A model generated the notes under the pieces. It was given only the letters and a program-made list of their open reading frames with translations. It made no database searches and was not told the origin of the DNA. Below are positions 32,371-44,604 of a stretch of DNA of 64,000 nt, piece after piece. Both the position numbers and the translations under genes were made by a program. This DNA is from Stropharia rugosoannulata (taxonomy: Eukaryota > Basidiomycota > Agaricomycetes > Agaricales > Strophariaceae), in NCBI GenBank assembly GCA_028532985.1, contig JANCIK010000007.1, positions 496,001 to 560,000 on the forward strand, written 5' to 3'. Positions within the stretch are counted from its first letter, which is position 1, and each line of letters begins with the position of its first letter.

Positions 32371-35312
32371 TTGTGGGTATTGGAGGTGGAGGGTTGGTGG
32401 GTCGAGAGCCCAAGAAGAATCTGAGTTGAGGCAAAGAACTGTTTACGTTTATTTGTTTCTAATTATAGCAGCTTGGACTCAACTTTGACCCCACCTGTGT
32501 CAAACTTAAACTATCACTAGGACTGCTCGACGGCTGAACTAGATGCTCACAAACTGGATGCCCACAAGGGTGCTGGACCTATTCGAATAAATTTGTCATC
32601 TTAGAATGCAACCTGGGCGCCTGGCTTTGTGATGTGCGGATCATTTGCTATTTCCTGGCGCCATCTTTTGCATGCCTATGAATCAAATCTGCCAAAACTA
32701 TGCGAGGCTATGGACAAATTTTGGGAGAGATGTTTGTTACTAAAGATAAAATCTTTCTCTCCATTAGGGCGTTTCCAAAAGGACTCTATCTCGCTGATCT
32801 TCACATAGGTCTATACTAGCTGTTTGGGTCTTCTTGAACGGCGGGTCTTGTTCTATATCTAGTGAGTTCATGCTAAAATAACTGATTACAAGAAGATTAA
32901 AACCTCTTTATTGGATTTTCAATACTAGCCTACATATGTCTCCACAACTAGTGCCTCACATATCATAATGCCAACGAGAAGATCAACAGTGACGGTTTAG
33001 GCAGCAGCTAGTATTTCAATAAATACTGACATTGGTGAAGAATTGAAAGGAATATATTCCATATTCACTCATAGAAAAAGAGAATAGCCAAATTTCAGGG
33101 AAGCGAGCTGTCCAGTAGGTGAGGGAAAAGTCGGATAATGAACCCTTGCTTTCCACCAGGTTGGATGACGGTTCACGACGACTTTATATGGTTATCGGAT
33201 CTATTTTTTCTGCCTCAAACGTGGGCACGAGCGATCGAAGCGTTATCGAAGCGTTATCGTATGTATCAGACGTATTCCAATATGCGAGTCGGGAATCTCC
33301 TCTATGCTGCCTGGGAGTTAAGGATATCCACGAGTTCGTATATACTAGATGGCAGGTGAATGACGTTTTCGTATCTGTAACCATTCATTTATTAATTATT
33401 TGTGGAACAGAAAGCGCTATGAGGTTCTCCAGCCGTACGAATGTCTGTCAATATGATCATGAGCAAGGCCATTTGACATTGTATATCATGACTACATCAA
33501 TCGGGTGCTTCACCATCATGACGACTGCAATATCGACCATACTGGTGGAAATCAGTTTAGTATGTCGATGTCGCTATCTGAAGTACTGATGAACTTAACT
33601 CCCTTGTGAGTACCCCTTCTTGAAAACTGTATATTATCAGCTTATGATTGGTCATCTTGTCGAAGGAAACGATCATTGGCAGAGCTGGCCCAAAAATCTT
33701 TTGATTATGCTTATACCTACCTCTTTGTTCCAGCTTGAGATCTATCAAGGTAGTAGTTCAAAGCTACAGCTATGGTTAAATTGTTGGCGGTCATTGACAA
33801 CAGGACGGTATCCGCAGTTCTGCTCCTGATTCTCGACAGGCGCTTAAAGGAATTTGCAACGACATCCTACACTTGAATTTCTCGTACATACCTCTGCAGA
33901 AGCGAATACACTCGCGTCAAACTATGTCGGCTAGGTGAGAGTGTCAGGATTGAGCTAGCTAAATGGTTGATAAATCATGGGTCACTGCAAGCAAGCTTTA
34001 GAAGTGGAATTTCTTACCCTTTAAGCATGAAAAGATAATGAACATGCCATCGAGAAAGAAACTTTAAAACATTCTTTGCGACTTACAAAACTGCAACACT
34101 GAATCAATACCTAGTGATTTATACCAAATGTCAGTTTGAATGCTTACTATCTTTTCGCGTATTAGGGTACTTACAAGAATAGTAGTAGGTAGAAAATTCT
34201 GCTTTCCGCTTACTGAAGTTTACTATAAGCAGCATCCAAGCTTGGAGAGAGATGAATGGGATACTTACTGACGTATATTCCCTTTATCTGTTTCAACCGT
34301 TTCAAACCAAGTTCTCGAGCTCAGAACTCATAGGCATTGCAAAATTGATATAAATGAAAGGATATCTGAAAACTTCTATTCCTAAGTCAATCTAACATAT
34401 TCCAATAACATTTCATTATTCCTACGTCCTATGACAAATTTGGCGCTGTAACAATGAACCCTCGTTACTATCTACTGTAATAAAAAAACGTTACAATTAT
34501 GTTTTAACTACATGACTACCATAAAGGGATATCTGATGACCGCGCACTTGTCGCCGGCACTTGCCGCTTTAGTGGCGCATCTTTCCCAATCTTTCATCCG
34601 CAGCATAAGCGTGAGAGGTAGACTTCAACGATAGAAATGCTGATATTATACTGCACAATAGAGAAAAAAATAGATTTGTACAGTTCAGCACTGAAAATTA
34701 GAAAGATTAGATTAGAGGTCTCAAGGGCTTTCAAAGCACTGTCCTGCAGGGCTGATTGACAATTGTAAAAATGATATGTGTGTATGTGTGTATGATGGTA
34801 AGAGACTCTCAGAGAAACAGAAGGCTCGTATTTTGGTATTCATTCTCTGTATCGATCAACAATATATTTAGAACTTGTGTCCAACTTTCCCTACATTGAG
34901 ACAGATAGTCCTCCGGGAACTATGATCCCGACACACATAATGTGCTGCGCTACTGATCCAACGTAGCCACGGAGCATCTACTTCTATATTTGTCTCTACA
35001 GTCTCACACACCGAATAATCCTTAGCCCGGCTGTGCGTAGTGGTGTCATGCAGAAAAGGGCCTATAGCACCATGACCCAATGATATCAGAAGTGGACCTG
35101 ATCGTATGCCCGAGAATGCCATAAATTATATCACCTCATCCGAGGCGACTAACAGTGCGCTAATTTTAAAAGAAGCGCAGCGACTTCTAATTTTACGCAA
35201 TCTGTTCAAATGAAGCCTCCAGTTTACGTTATGCTACTTAAAGGTCGTCAGGTCGCACCAGTTGTCGTCCAAATTCCCTCTCATCACCCTCGAGTCATCT
35301 TCGTCCACTAAC
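32371..35312. other. AT-rich gene-poor region
   Basis: This is 2.9 kb with no supportable gene. The longest open frame, 33119-33589 on the plus strand, begins with GTG, has no domain character and no splice extension. A tandem CGAAGCGTTAT repeat lies near 33236 and a TGTG/TATG tract near 34780. The final 200 bases should be the promoter of the four-pass membrane protein gene. Confidence 0.45.
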
Positions 35313-36106
35313 ATGGGCTTTCTCAATGTATTGCGTCTGGTAATATTTGGTACGTTATATCACCCTTGACATACCTTTAGTGTCTGACTCGGAGCTCCTT
35401 CAATGTAGGCGCTGTGATTCTTATGAGTCTGGTGATTCTTGGGGCTTCGGCTTTCCTGAACTCGAAGTCAGTGCCCAAATTCCATTGTAAGTCATAGAAC
35501 AGTAGTTGAGAGTCTACGTTAATCTCTTGCCAGATTCCATGTTCCGGTTTCCCTTTGCTATGAGCATCATAACGCTAGTGATCATCCCCACGATGTATGT
35601 GCGCACCCACTTAAACAGTCCTGATCACTAATTTTAATTTGATACAGAACGATCTTTGAACGTAAAGCGAGGAGAAATAGCAATGCAAGCTACTCCCGCC
35701 TATCCACCGTTGCAGTGGAATTGCCAATCCTCGTCTTCTTCCTCTTGCTCTGGTTTGTGTGTGCCCACACTGGGATCTCGGAGTTTTTTGGTCCGTTTAG
35801 GCATTGCAACCGTGGAGCCGGGGTGGGTGTGGTAGCAGCAGGATTGGACGTGCCATCGCACTGCAAGGTCGTGGCTGTGATACATGGACCCTCCTGGCTT
35901 ACCTGTTTCGCATGTGAGTAATCCAGACTTGGCTTTTGATCAAAACGCTGAGTTATGCAAATATAGTCTTGATAATTTGTGCATTTTCCGGACTTTTTGC
36001 CCTCATTACGATGCTGAGGGAAGGCAAAAACGTCTTCTCCATGCGACTTTCAGAATTGTCGATCACGGGAAGGTCGAGCAGAACTCCACAGAAAGAGGTT
36101 ATGTAG
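35313..36106 (+). CDS. Small four-pass membrane protein (MARVEL-like topology)
   Basis: Five exons join in frame into about 195 residues. The start codon is followed by MGFLNVLRLVIFGAVILMSL (TM1), SIITLVIIPTI (TM2), VELPILVFFLLLWFVCA (TM3), a loop with several Cys (HCNRGA, SHCK), then WLTCFAFLIICAFSGLFAL (TM4), formed across an intron beginning near 35915, and a basic cytoplasmic tail ending QKEVM. Four helices with a Cys-bearing loop between TM3 and TM4 recall fungal MARVEL-domain proteins, but no diagnostic motif was seen. Function unknown. Without the last splice the frame would stop after FACE, losing TM4, which supports the spliced model. Confidence 0.78.
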
Positions 36107-37391
36107 CAACATAACCCCAAATGATGTTCTTCACGCCGTAGATTGTATGAATTAAGTACGGACTTGAAATAATGATGTTGTACACGACGTTCGGAATAAA
36201 TGAGCAGAGGCCGGCAAGAGGCCGGCACAGCTTGGGTATGATGAGAAGTTCTCACGCAGCTAGGACGCGAAGTGCCGTGATTCGGAGCGCTTCTTGACTT
36301 TTTGCCCATAACAGGCTACAGCCTAGGCTCGTCCCCAGCCGGTCTCGAACTCTCACGTATTACATAACGTCTGCAAGCGCGTGACCGCTGCAAGCAGGTT
36401 CGAAGAACCGGCTGGGCGTACTCGTCGCCCTTTTGGCGTACGAGATTTTCCCCCGCCATCCTGAGGTGGATACTTCGACAAAAAATGGCCACAATGTCAA
36501 AAAAAAGTTACAAAATTGAGTATATGTTTTCGTCTCCATTTTTAATTTTAAGTCGAAAAGTATATACAACTTTTTTTTTGAAAATTTTCAGTTGGACTTC
36601 GTCGTCGTTGTTTAGAGGTCTGTGCACACCGATCAACAGTGAGCTTGAGCCCAAGATGGTTGTCAATCATGAAAACCAGCATATCTATAGAAAGCTATTG
36701 ACATGTGAATACTGTCTACAATGCAAAGTTAGCATATGAGCAGTTGTAAGACTTAAAAATTGCTTTCACCAACAAGCTTCACTGTGCACGGACCTCTGAA
36801 CGACGACGACGAAGTCCAACTGAAAAATTTCGAAAAAAAGTTGTATATACTTTTCGCCTTGAAATTAAAAATGGAGACGAAAACATATACTCAATTTTGT
36901 AACTTTTTTTGACATTATGGCCATTTTTTGTCGAAGTACCCACCTCAGGATGGCGGGGGAAAATCTCGCACGCCAAAAGGGCGACGAGACCGCCCAGTCC
37001 GCTCGCAAGCTCGCTCGTGTCATGTCATGCTTTTCTTGTCACACATTTGTGACTAGAGCTTGCGAGCGTGACTGGCTAGCGAGTCTAGCTACAGCCCATC
37101 TAAAATCTTGGGGAACGGTTACGCTCGCTTTTTTAGAGTATGGCAGAGCTATACTCACTCTATGGACAGTGGACAGAATCTCGCATGGCTAGCATGTTTT
37201 TCCCCCTGAAATACATCTTCCACATCATCAACTCATCAATCAAGATGCCAATTCTTGCTCTCTTGAGAAAGGCCACAACTCAGAAATCTATCTTGGACTG
37301 ATGGGGTCCTCCCACAGGGACTCTGTTCTGATAGGGACTTATAAGCGGGCGAACTGCTGGACCTCCCCTGACTTTGAACTTGCGCGTCACC
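36107..37391. other. Intergenic region with foldback element
   Basis: No gene is seen. Most of the stretch is occupied by a large inverted repeat (separate entry). A GAGGCCGGCAA/GAGGCCGGCAC direct repeat lies near 36208-36230. The last 100 bases are the leader of the FSP1-like gene. Confidence 0.6.
36412..36997. repeat. Foldback (inverted-repeat) element, two arms of about 215 bp
   Basis: The left arm (36412-36627) and right arm (36784-36997) are inverted copies that match almost throughout, differing by scattered substitutions and small length changes in A/T runs. Matching landmarks are CTCGTCGCCCTTTTGGCG, CCCCGCCATCCTGAGGTGG, ATTGAGTATATGTTTTCG, AGTATATACAACTTTTTTT and CAGTTGGACTTCGTCGTCG. 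The loop is 156 bp. There is no open reading frame of interest. It resembles a foldback transposon or MITE relic; a target-site duplication was not identified. If transcribed, it would form a long hairpin. Confidence 0.9.
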
Positions 37392-38808
37392 ATGGAAAGA
37401 AAAGCTATGCCCAAGACAAAGATAGTGGTCGTCGGCGGAGGAGCTGCAGGAACCAATAGTGTGTTGTTTCTTTTCATGATACGTTGCTCTCGTATTGATC
37501 GGCTGTGAACAGTCGTCCGAGGCTTAGTGAAGGTTCTCGACCCAATGAAACACGAACTCATTGTTATTGCCGCTCGACCACAATTTACATACCTTCCTGG
37601 CATGCTACGCGTCCTCGTTGACAATAACTCACCCATAAATCAAGTTTTTCTACCCTACGACTCTTTGTTCGACAAATTTCCAGGAGTGCTCAAAGTCGGC
37701 TGTGTGTCCTCCATCGACGAGAATAAAGTAGGAAGAGGAGGCCGAGTAATTCTGAAGACAGGAGACCAAATTCCTTATGATGTACTCGCAGTTGCAACAG
37801 GATCTTCCTGGCAAGGTTTCCTCGATATCCCGGATGAACCTGCCCTGTATGAAGGGCATGTTAAGCATTGGCAGAGCAAATTCCACGACGCAGAAAACAT
37901 CATAATCATAGGGGGAGGTGCAGTCGGCATAGGTCAGTATTCGGTGTCTGCAGGTCATGTCTGAGTCTTCGTACCTGATCGAACACATTCATAGAGACTG
38001 CAGGCGAGATCAAAGACGTGTATCCGGTAAGCGTGCTATGAGCTCCGAACCAATAAAAATAACTTACATATATACGTAGAAAAAGTCAGTAACAATTGTT
38101 CAAGCAGGACCACGCCTCATGAGCGATGTGTATCCAATGAAGTTCCGGATGGATCTTGAGCGTCGATTGCGTCGTCGTGGTGTTAATATCATTCTCGACG
38201 ATACTGTTGAGGAAACGCTCCGCTCAGAAGCCGATAGTCATGTAACGACGCGCAAAGGGATAACATTGACATGCGATCTCCTGGTGAGCATCAAGTCATG
38301 TCATTGTGGTGCCCTCTAACCACGCTTTTATGATAGGTGACAGCTCGTGGGTCTACGCCCAATACATCTTTATTCAAGTTCATCCTTCCTACGCCATTGG
38401 AAACTAGAAATTTCGTGCAAGTAGATTCTACGCTCCAAGTACGTGGGCATCCATCAATCTTTGCCGCTGGGGATGTCGTCAATGTTCCAGAAGTGAAGCA
38501 GTTCGCTAAAACCACCAATCATGCCAAGATTGTTGTCGCAAACATCATGAGCTACTTGCAAGATAAACCACTTACCAAGCATTTCAAACCTGAAAAGGAG
38601 GTTATAGTAGTCTCCGTTGGAAAGGTGAGACGCTTCTTTCTCTACTTCAAGCAATTGACGTATAACAACTGCGCATCTTCAGAGTGGCGGATCGTCTTAT
38701 TTCGATTTTCTCTGGGGTTTGCAGTTTGGAAACATTTTCACCAGATTTATCAAGCCAAAGATATTGCCTCTGGTAGCGCGAAACAACCTTGGTTTGACAA
38801 AATTTTAG
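37392..38808 (+). CDS. FAD-dependent oxidoreductase, AIF2/FSP1-like
   Basis: The product is about 370 residues. The N-terminal FAD-binding Rossmann motif is KIVVVGGGAAGTN; the first intron starts right after it. ARPQFTYLPGMLRVL, the VLAVATGSS block, a second NAD(P)-binding motif IIIIGGGAVGIETAGEI (across an intron), LLVTARGSTPNT and the second FAD block SIFAAGDVV follow. These are pyridine nucleotide-disulfide oxidoreductase (class II NADH dehydrogenase-like) features, and the size and order match AIFM2/FSP1 and fungal Aif1-like proteins. The last exon ends VARNNLGLTKF. It could reduce quinones with NAD(P)H. It is convergent with a questin-oxidase-like gene only 127 bp away. Confidence 0.88.
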
Positions 38809-38935
38809 TTTCCTCATAATCCCTTTATACGTTCTCACTGTTATTGTACATATCAACATAGTTCGGCTAATAGCTCATTCTCATGCGTCAGTGCGTTCTG
38901 TTTTAAAACCAAGACAAATTTGTCATCACCAGTGC

Positions 38936-40608
38936 TTAATCTTTATCGTCCCAGGCTTTGTCCCATCCAAGTGCGCTTCGATCCCAATTAGCCTCGGGCT
39001 GGCCGTACCCCGTCCACCCCAGTCTGTCCATCATAACTCCTGCGGCACGCACGAAAATGGTCCCGTCTACCTTGGCCATCCCTGGGAGAGTCTCTTCCTT
39101 TTCCCCTTTGATGCCCTTTCGGAACGCGCCAATAGCTCCCCCAGGGGGCGTTGTGCCATAATTCATTGCGCCATACACAAGCGTGCGCATTGCCTTGAGA
39201 ACATGCGAGTCCGAGTGGTAGCGTACACCCTCGATCAACGCTGGCCAGGGATTATAATCTTCGTCACTTGCTGGGCTCCCAAGTGCTTCCTTCGCAGGCT
39301 CTGGGTATGGAGTGGCGAGCGGTGGACGTGGAACGAGATTGAACTCCATAATCAGTTCGCCATCGATGCGCGGGCGACCACGCATGAGCATGAGAAGCAT
39401 CATGACGGGAACGTACGCGCGCAACAGCGCGGCTTTGTGTTCCTGTTTCTGCAGAACGCGGCAGTACGGCTTCACAAAAAGCGAGGAGGTCAGCAGGTGC
39501 ATGAGGAAGAAGTCAATGCGCGGCTTGCGGCCTTTTCGGCCAGTACTGAAAGTGAGCAATGTCGCAGCAAAGATCAATTCCTCAGCCTTCTGCTCCAACT
39601 CTATGTCGGTGATGGTATCACTGATGTGCCATCCCGCGCAGAGCCGCTCAATTTCCTCGGCACCCCCGTTGGCAATAACTGTCTTCATTCGAGCATTGAT
39701 AAAAGCATCTGGGTCATATGGCACGGGCTTGAGGATCTCTGACGTATAAACCTGGTTAAGGAGTTCGAGAAGAGTAACTGGTTTAGCAGGTGGCGACTTG
39801 TCCAAGTGGAAGTTGGACAGATTGTTATGAATCGCAGCTTGGGCGAGCCCTACATTATTTCGAAGGCAAATGAGAAACAAGTAGCATGTTCGCAAGGGAG
39901 TACTCACCAGTTGCAACAAGCGTATCATTTCCAAATTCTAAGCCATACTAACCGAGGTATTATTCAGTAGAATCGTTGAATGATATCAACCTCAACGTAC
40001 ACCTATAGCGATCATGGGATGAACTGCACCGGCCATAACTCGATTCAGCATATCAGTGCCTATTGCAGTGGCGTCTTCGCTGAATACATATTTTTCGAAA
40101 GTTCCATTGACACCCAATTCTGCAATAGCAGCACTGAAGAATTGCACAAAGGAACCATAGGCACTTAGTATTGATTCCGAAACAGTGCGTCAGTTTTATT
40201 GAATATTCCTTCTAGGCGCTTAGGGCATCACTCACCTTTGATTCCCAATATACTGCTTCCAATTGTCCTTATCCACAGCAATACCCTTATCCTGTTCCTC
40301 TACGAACTTCGGCCTTTGGTTTTTCGTTGCGTCGACATAGATGGTCTTCAAGTGCCCGGCTGATGCGCCTAGATCATACGCGGCGAGGATACTGTACCGA
40401 AATGTTCAAGATAGCCATATGTAGTCGTCGCTTCAATGTAAACTTACTGGTGGCTAACGTGATTGTGAAACCCAGATTGGCGGAAGTAGCAATGGTGCTC
40501 CTCAGCATCGTTTAGGAGAAGCTCCTCTGCCTTTGTCTTTGAAGCAAAAGTTGTTCCAGGGAGATTCAGCTGCCCCTTTCGGGTCAAAACATACGAGAGA
40601 GCGGGCAT
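38936..40608 (-). CDS. Questin oxidase-like protein, copy A
   Basis: The product is about 450 residues in several exons. It belongs to the questin oxidase-like family (PF14027; includes GedK and AflY), enzymes that open anthraquinone-type rings in aromatic polyketide pathways. Family blocks: AEEHHCYFRQSGFHNHVSH (His cluster), GHLKTIY-type start of exon 2, GLAQAAIHNNLSNF, FAATLLTFSTGRKGRKPR, FVKPYC, MRGRPRIDGELIMEFN, NPWPALIEGV and VRAAGVMMDRLGWTGYG. The start MPALSYVLTRKG is chosen by alignment with copy B, although an upstream in-frame ATG exists at 40665. The actual substrate in this fungus is unknown. The copies share exon structure at the His-cluster intron. Confidence 0.88.
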
Positions 40609-41569
40609 TGTTATCGGTGAAGCTAGTTTTGGGAAAAGCCGCACAGGTGAGAGTCCCCGAAGCATTGCCTGTGAGACCTCGGTGTTGCTTATTTTAAGAT
40701 GTGGTTGCCATTTTGGTCATCATGGGAGCAGAAAAGGAATGACATAGCAGTCCATTAATGCCACCACTGCAAGTGGCACAACTTACGTCTGCGTAATCGC
40801 TCGGCATCAAGTTACATCGGCATCCATCAATCGTTCTATCGGCGATTTCCAAGTGGTTTTTACTAAGGTTTTACTTTTACCGTGTAAAGAATACAATAAC
40901 AGGTATGCCCCATTTATCTTTCGGAATTTGCGAAGTCCCTTGCTTAGCAGGCATTCCAATTTTGAGGTATAAAACCGGACGGAACCGCGAACACAATGAC
41001 TCTGGCCTGACTAGAGCGACGTTGCTCCAACGTCGCTCTACCGTTTGTGAGTCTTCATACCTGACAAATTTATATGCTATCATGCTGTAATATCGACCTC
41101 TCCTACAAATCGGAAGTAACGACTACGACATGATCTATACCGCACTACTAGAAGATGGGAGAAGTAGCACTGTAATTTCGATTCTTTGCAGGACACATTG
41201 AACCTGAATATCCGATCACACTGTACTAGTAAGTCATCAAACATGGACTTACGGAAAAACAAACTTGATGAACCAATACTTATAAGCAGTGATAAATCGA
41301 TAACAATACACGAGGGACTTGGGATCGATTAGAAAGGACTGGACAGAGTTATAAATTTCTGTCTGAGAAGTGGTGCAGTTGGTAAGCCGTTGTGATAAGA
41401 TTAGTGTAGAATGTTGCCGAAGTGGCTACTCACCGCGCGGCTAGAAATAGATCCTTTGTCCAGGCTATCACGCGCATTATCCAGGATGAGTATAAAAACC
41501 ACGACCTGAGCATGAGTATGGCTGGGCCTCCCATTTCTACTTTCACTGAAACAAGCCCGTGCAACTATA
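40609..41569. promoter_or_regulatory. Divergent promoter between questin oxidase A and the aldo-keto reductase
   Basis: This 961-bp interval separates two divergent starts. It contains a perfect 13-bp inverted repeat (separate entry). TATA-like strings such as GTATAAAA near 41512 lie shortly before the reductase ATG. No gene is seen. Confidence 0.55.
41012..41040. repeat. Perfect 29-bp palindrome
   Basis: TAGAGCGACGTTG, a 3-base CTC spacer and CAACGTCGCTCTA form a perfect 13-bp inverted repeat. It lies near the middle of a divergent promoter, so it could be a dimeric transcription-factor site. It could also simply be a hairpin. I saw no second copy elsewhere in the window. Confidence 0.85.
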
Positions 41570-43029
41570 ATGTCTCTACCCACAAGGAAGATTGGCAATG
41601 ATGATGTCACAGCCATTGGTTGGGGTCTTATGGGACTCTCTGCGTTCTATGGCAGCAAGTTTGACAGTGATGAAGAAAGATTTAAGGTACTTGTAATGAG
41701 CCTTGATGATTCTGTTTTCGTAGATTGACGAGCTGCTGCCATAGTTATTGGATGCCGCTGTCGAACGTGGCTATACCAATTGGGATACATCTGATGTCTA
41801 TGGCGATAACGAAGATCTTCTGGGAAAATGGTAGGCCATAAATTTGTTCAAGGGCGATTGGCTTCTGAATGCGGAATACCAATTAGGTTCAAATACTCGG
41901 GGAAACGAGACAAGGTTTTCCTGGCCACCAAATTTGGAGGAACGCCCAAGGGGCCCAATGGCACACCGGAATACGTAAGGTCAGCTATTGAAAAGTCTTT
42001 GAAGAGGTTGGGTATAAAGCAAATAGATCTCTACTATGTCCATGTGAGTCCATTAGATCATAAAGGCCTTAACGGAAAATAACTAGCTTCCTTCAGCGTA
42101 TTGACCAGACGGTACCCATCGAGGTAGGAATGCATGTTAAGCCGTGAAAACATTCAATAAACTCTATTTCTATTCCCATCCTACTAGTTAACGATAGGCG
42201 TTTTGAAAGAACTAGTCCAGTAAGTATTTTATCAAGAATTTAGTTGGTTTCTCTGACATTGTCGTAGAGAGGGCAAGATACGCTACATCGGACTTTCGGA
42301 GGCATCTGAATCCACCCTCAGACGGGCTCATGCTGTACACCCGATCTCGGCAATGCAGATGGAATATTCTCCATTTTGCCTCGACATTGAGGAAAACAAG
42401 AGTGGTCTTCTCAAAGCGTGCCGCGAATTAGGCGTGGCTTTAGTTGCTTATTCGCCCACTGGTCGTGGTGTCCTGACCGGAAAATTTGTTCGTTTTCTTC
42501 AGATTTACTATGCTCGTAGGCTGAAATGTTTGGCAGAAATCATTCGATGATATTCCCGACGATGACTGGAGGAAGAATATTCCGATGTAAGTCGGAAACT
42601 CTGCCTTCTACTATAGCCCGTATTCTTACGACATTTATTTACAGGTTCAGTGCTAAGAATTTCCCTAATATTCTGAAAATCGTTAGCGGATTGGAGGAGA
42701 TAGGCAAAAAGCACAATGCCACTCCTGCGCAAGTTTGCCTGGCATGGCTCCTTGCACAAGGTCCCGACATTATTCCCATCCCTGGCACCAAACAACTCAA
42801 GGTGAGTAATGTACAGTTTTCTGTCAGAATTTGCTGACACTGTCCATCGCAGTACCTTGAAGAAAACATTGGAGCTGTAAATGTTAAGCTGACTGCTGAA
42901 GAGCTCGCTGAAGTACGAGAAATTGTGGACAAAGCAGATGTCAATAATGCAGATCGGTACCCGCCTGGAATGATGCAGCATCTTTTCAACTTTGCTGACA
43001 CTCCTGCTCTGGAGAGCTACAAAGCGTGA
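41570..43029 (+). CDS. Aldo-keto reductase (YakC/AKR13-like)
   Basis: The product is about 340 residues in several exons. It begins [28 protein letters not shown]. The catalytic tetrad is visible: Asp and Tyr in [12 protein letters not shown], Lys in [10 protein letters not shown] and His in IDLYYVHR (split by an intron). RRLG-type [56 protein letters not shown] and DIIPIPGTK complete the barrel and NADPH site. The C-terminus is [12 protein letters not shown]. It would reduce aldehydes or ketones with NADPH. Its neighbours are questin-oxidase-like and SDR genes, which suggests a shared pathway, but this is inference. Confidence 0.9.
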
Positions 43030-43245
43030 TGTATGATAGGTCGATACATGATATATACTCCAGAAAAGTCGATGAATGACATAGTCCTTTACAAACAATA
43101 CCAGCACTGTAAATCAAAATATATTGAACAGTGCTCACTTACCTCGAACTTTTATAAGATATCGAGAATTTGTCGAGAAGGATCACAAGATATGACAGAT
43201 TTATCTCCACTTCCATTACTTCACAACCAGTCCTACTACAGGCCA

Positions 43246-44604
43246 TCAAAGATTCTGCTCAGTCAGGTACTTCTCTGTCGTCTCCCAGAGCTCATCCTGC
43301 AGGTCCACCCTCAGAGCATTATCGGACGGTTTAACAATTCGCCCAGGGGGCTCGAGATAGCTACCGTTGTATTTCTCGGCTTGCTCCCGGACTACAGGAG
43401 CACCGGCTGCAAAACACGAGGTGTAGGCTCCCTGATCAGGCGCTTTGGCGATGACCGTCATAAGTGCGTTTATGAGTCCCGAGAACGAGAACCTGGTGGA
43501 GATAGAGGTGTTCACAAAGCCGGGATGAAGCGAGAGGCATATAATTCCAGAGGATGACAGTTCGCGGGCGAGCTTGTTCGCATACAGCGTATTTGCGAGC
43601 TTTGTGACGCCTAATAACAAATGAACAACAATATTTAATCATATAATTGATAAAATTTACGGACAGTAGCGCGAAAAGGTTGGAAACATGGTTTCAGTGT
43701 AATGATTCTGGAACAAGCTCATCGTGAAGCTGATCTTTGGATTTGAGACTAATGGGGCCGAGTGGGCTTTGGAGGAGACCTACACGAATGGATCAATGAC
43801 ATGAACATTGAGTACTGCTAAGAGTACATTGTTCACAGAACACACTTACAATCACAATGCGGACATCTGAGTTTGGCTGCGCTGCCGTCTTTTGAAGAAG
43901 AGGCAATAGTGTTTTCGTGAACTGGACCACACATATGTGGCTGAAGACTATTGTTAGAGAAGCGAAAGACAAATAGAAATTAAGACGCACTTGACCATCA
44001 TCATTTCCGTTATGCCTATCATAAAGACGAACCATGTCAGTAAACCGCTAGTCACTGTAAGGTAAACGAGAAGTAATTACCATCCTTTGCTGTTTTATTT
44101 TCTAGATGAGCATCCCACACCCTAGAGATCGCGTCGTTAAGCAGGACGTATCAGCGCGAGCAGCACCACGTACATAGCAGCATTATTTACTAAAAGCATT
44201 CTGTCAGCCAGGATTTCGTTTTAGATGGTTGCTCGTACCTAGGACATCCAACCGGTCCTCCAGCTCAAGAAATCTCTCCGCCGCCTGCTTTGCCAATTGC
44301 GGTGTTGACAAATCCACCTGTAAAAAAATAACCTCCCCCGAACCTACTCCCTCTTGCGTGAGTTTAGCAATTGCATCCTTCCCCCTTTCTTCAGATCGGG
44401 AGCCGACGTAGACCTTGGCGCCTTTCCTCGCCAGTTGCTTTGCTGTTGCGTACCCAATTCCCGTGCTAATGTCCCAACTGGTGAGTATATTTGTACAGAG
44501 GTAGTCCAAAATAGTATATCTCACTTGGCTCCAGTCACAATTACCACTTTTCCCTTCAGGTCAGGAAGATCCCTATCTGGATTGAACGAGCGAGACCAAA
44601 GCAT
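43246..44604 (-). CDS. Short-chain dehydrogenase/reductase
   Basis: The product is about 310 residues in several exons. It starts MLWSRSFNPDRDLPDLKGKVVIVTGA. The TGxxxGIG cofactor motif spans an intron and ends in GIGYATAKQLARKG. GSRSEERG, LQVDLS, the NNA block (near 44190) and KTLLPLLQK follow. The catalytic YxxxK is Y-C-V-T-K, formed across an intron, in front of LANTLYANKLARELSSSG and SLHPGFVNTSIS. This is the retinol-dehydrogenase/WW-oxidoreductase-like branch common in basidiomycetes; substrate unknown. It is convergent with the aldo-keto reductase (216 bp apart). Confidence 0.88.

Noticed and set aside
33119..33589. 156-codon open frame on the plus strand
   Set aside because: It starts with GTG, has no domain or codon character, and lies in AT-rich DNA without splice partners.
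36300..36420. Possible tRNA or tRNA-derived SINE head (TTCGA-containing strings like internal B boxes, and a CCGGCTGGG inverted repeat)
   Set aside because: T-arm and acceptor stems do not pair correctly and no anticodon arm of proper size can be drawn.
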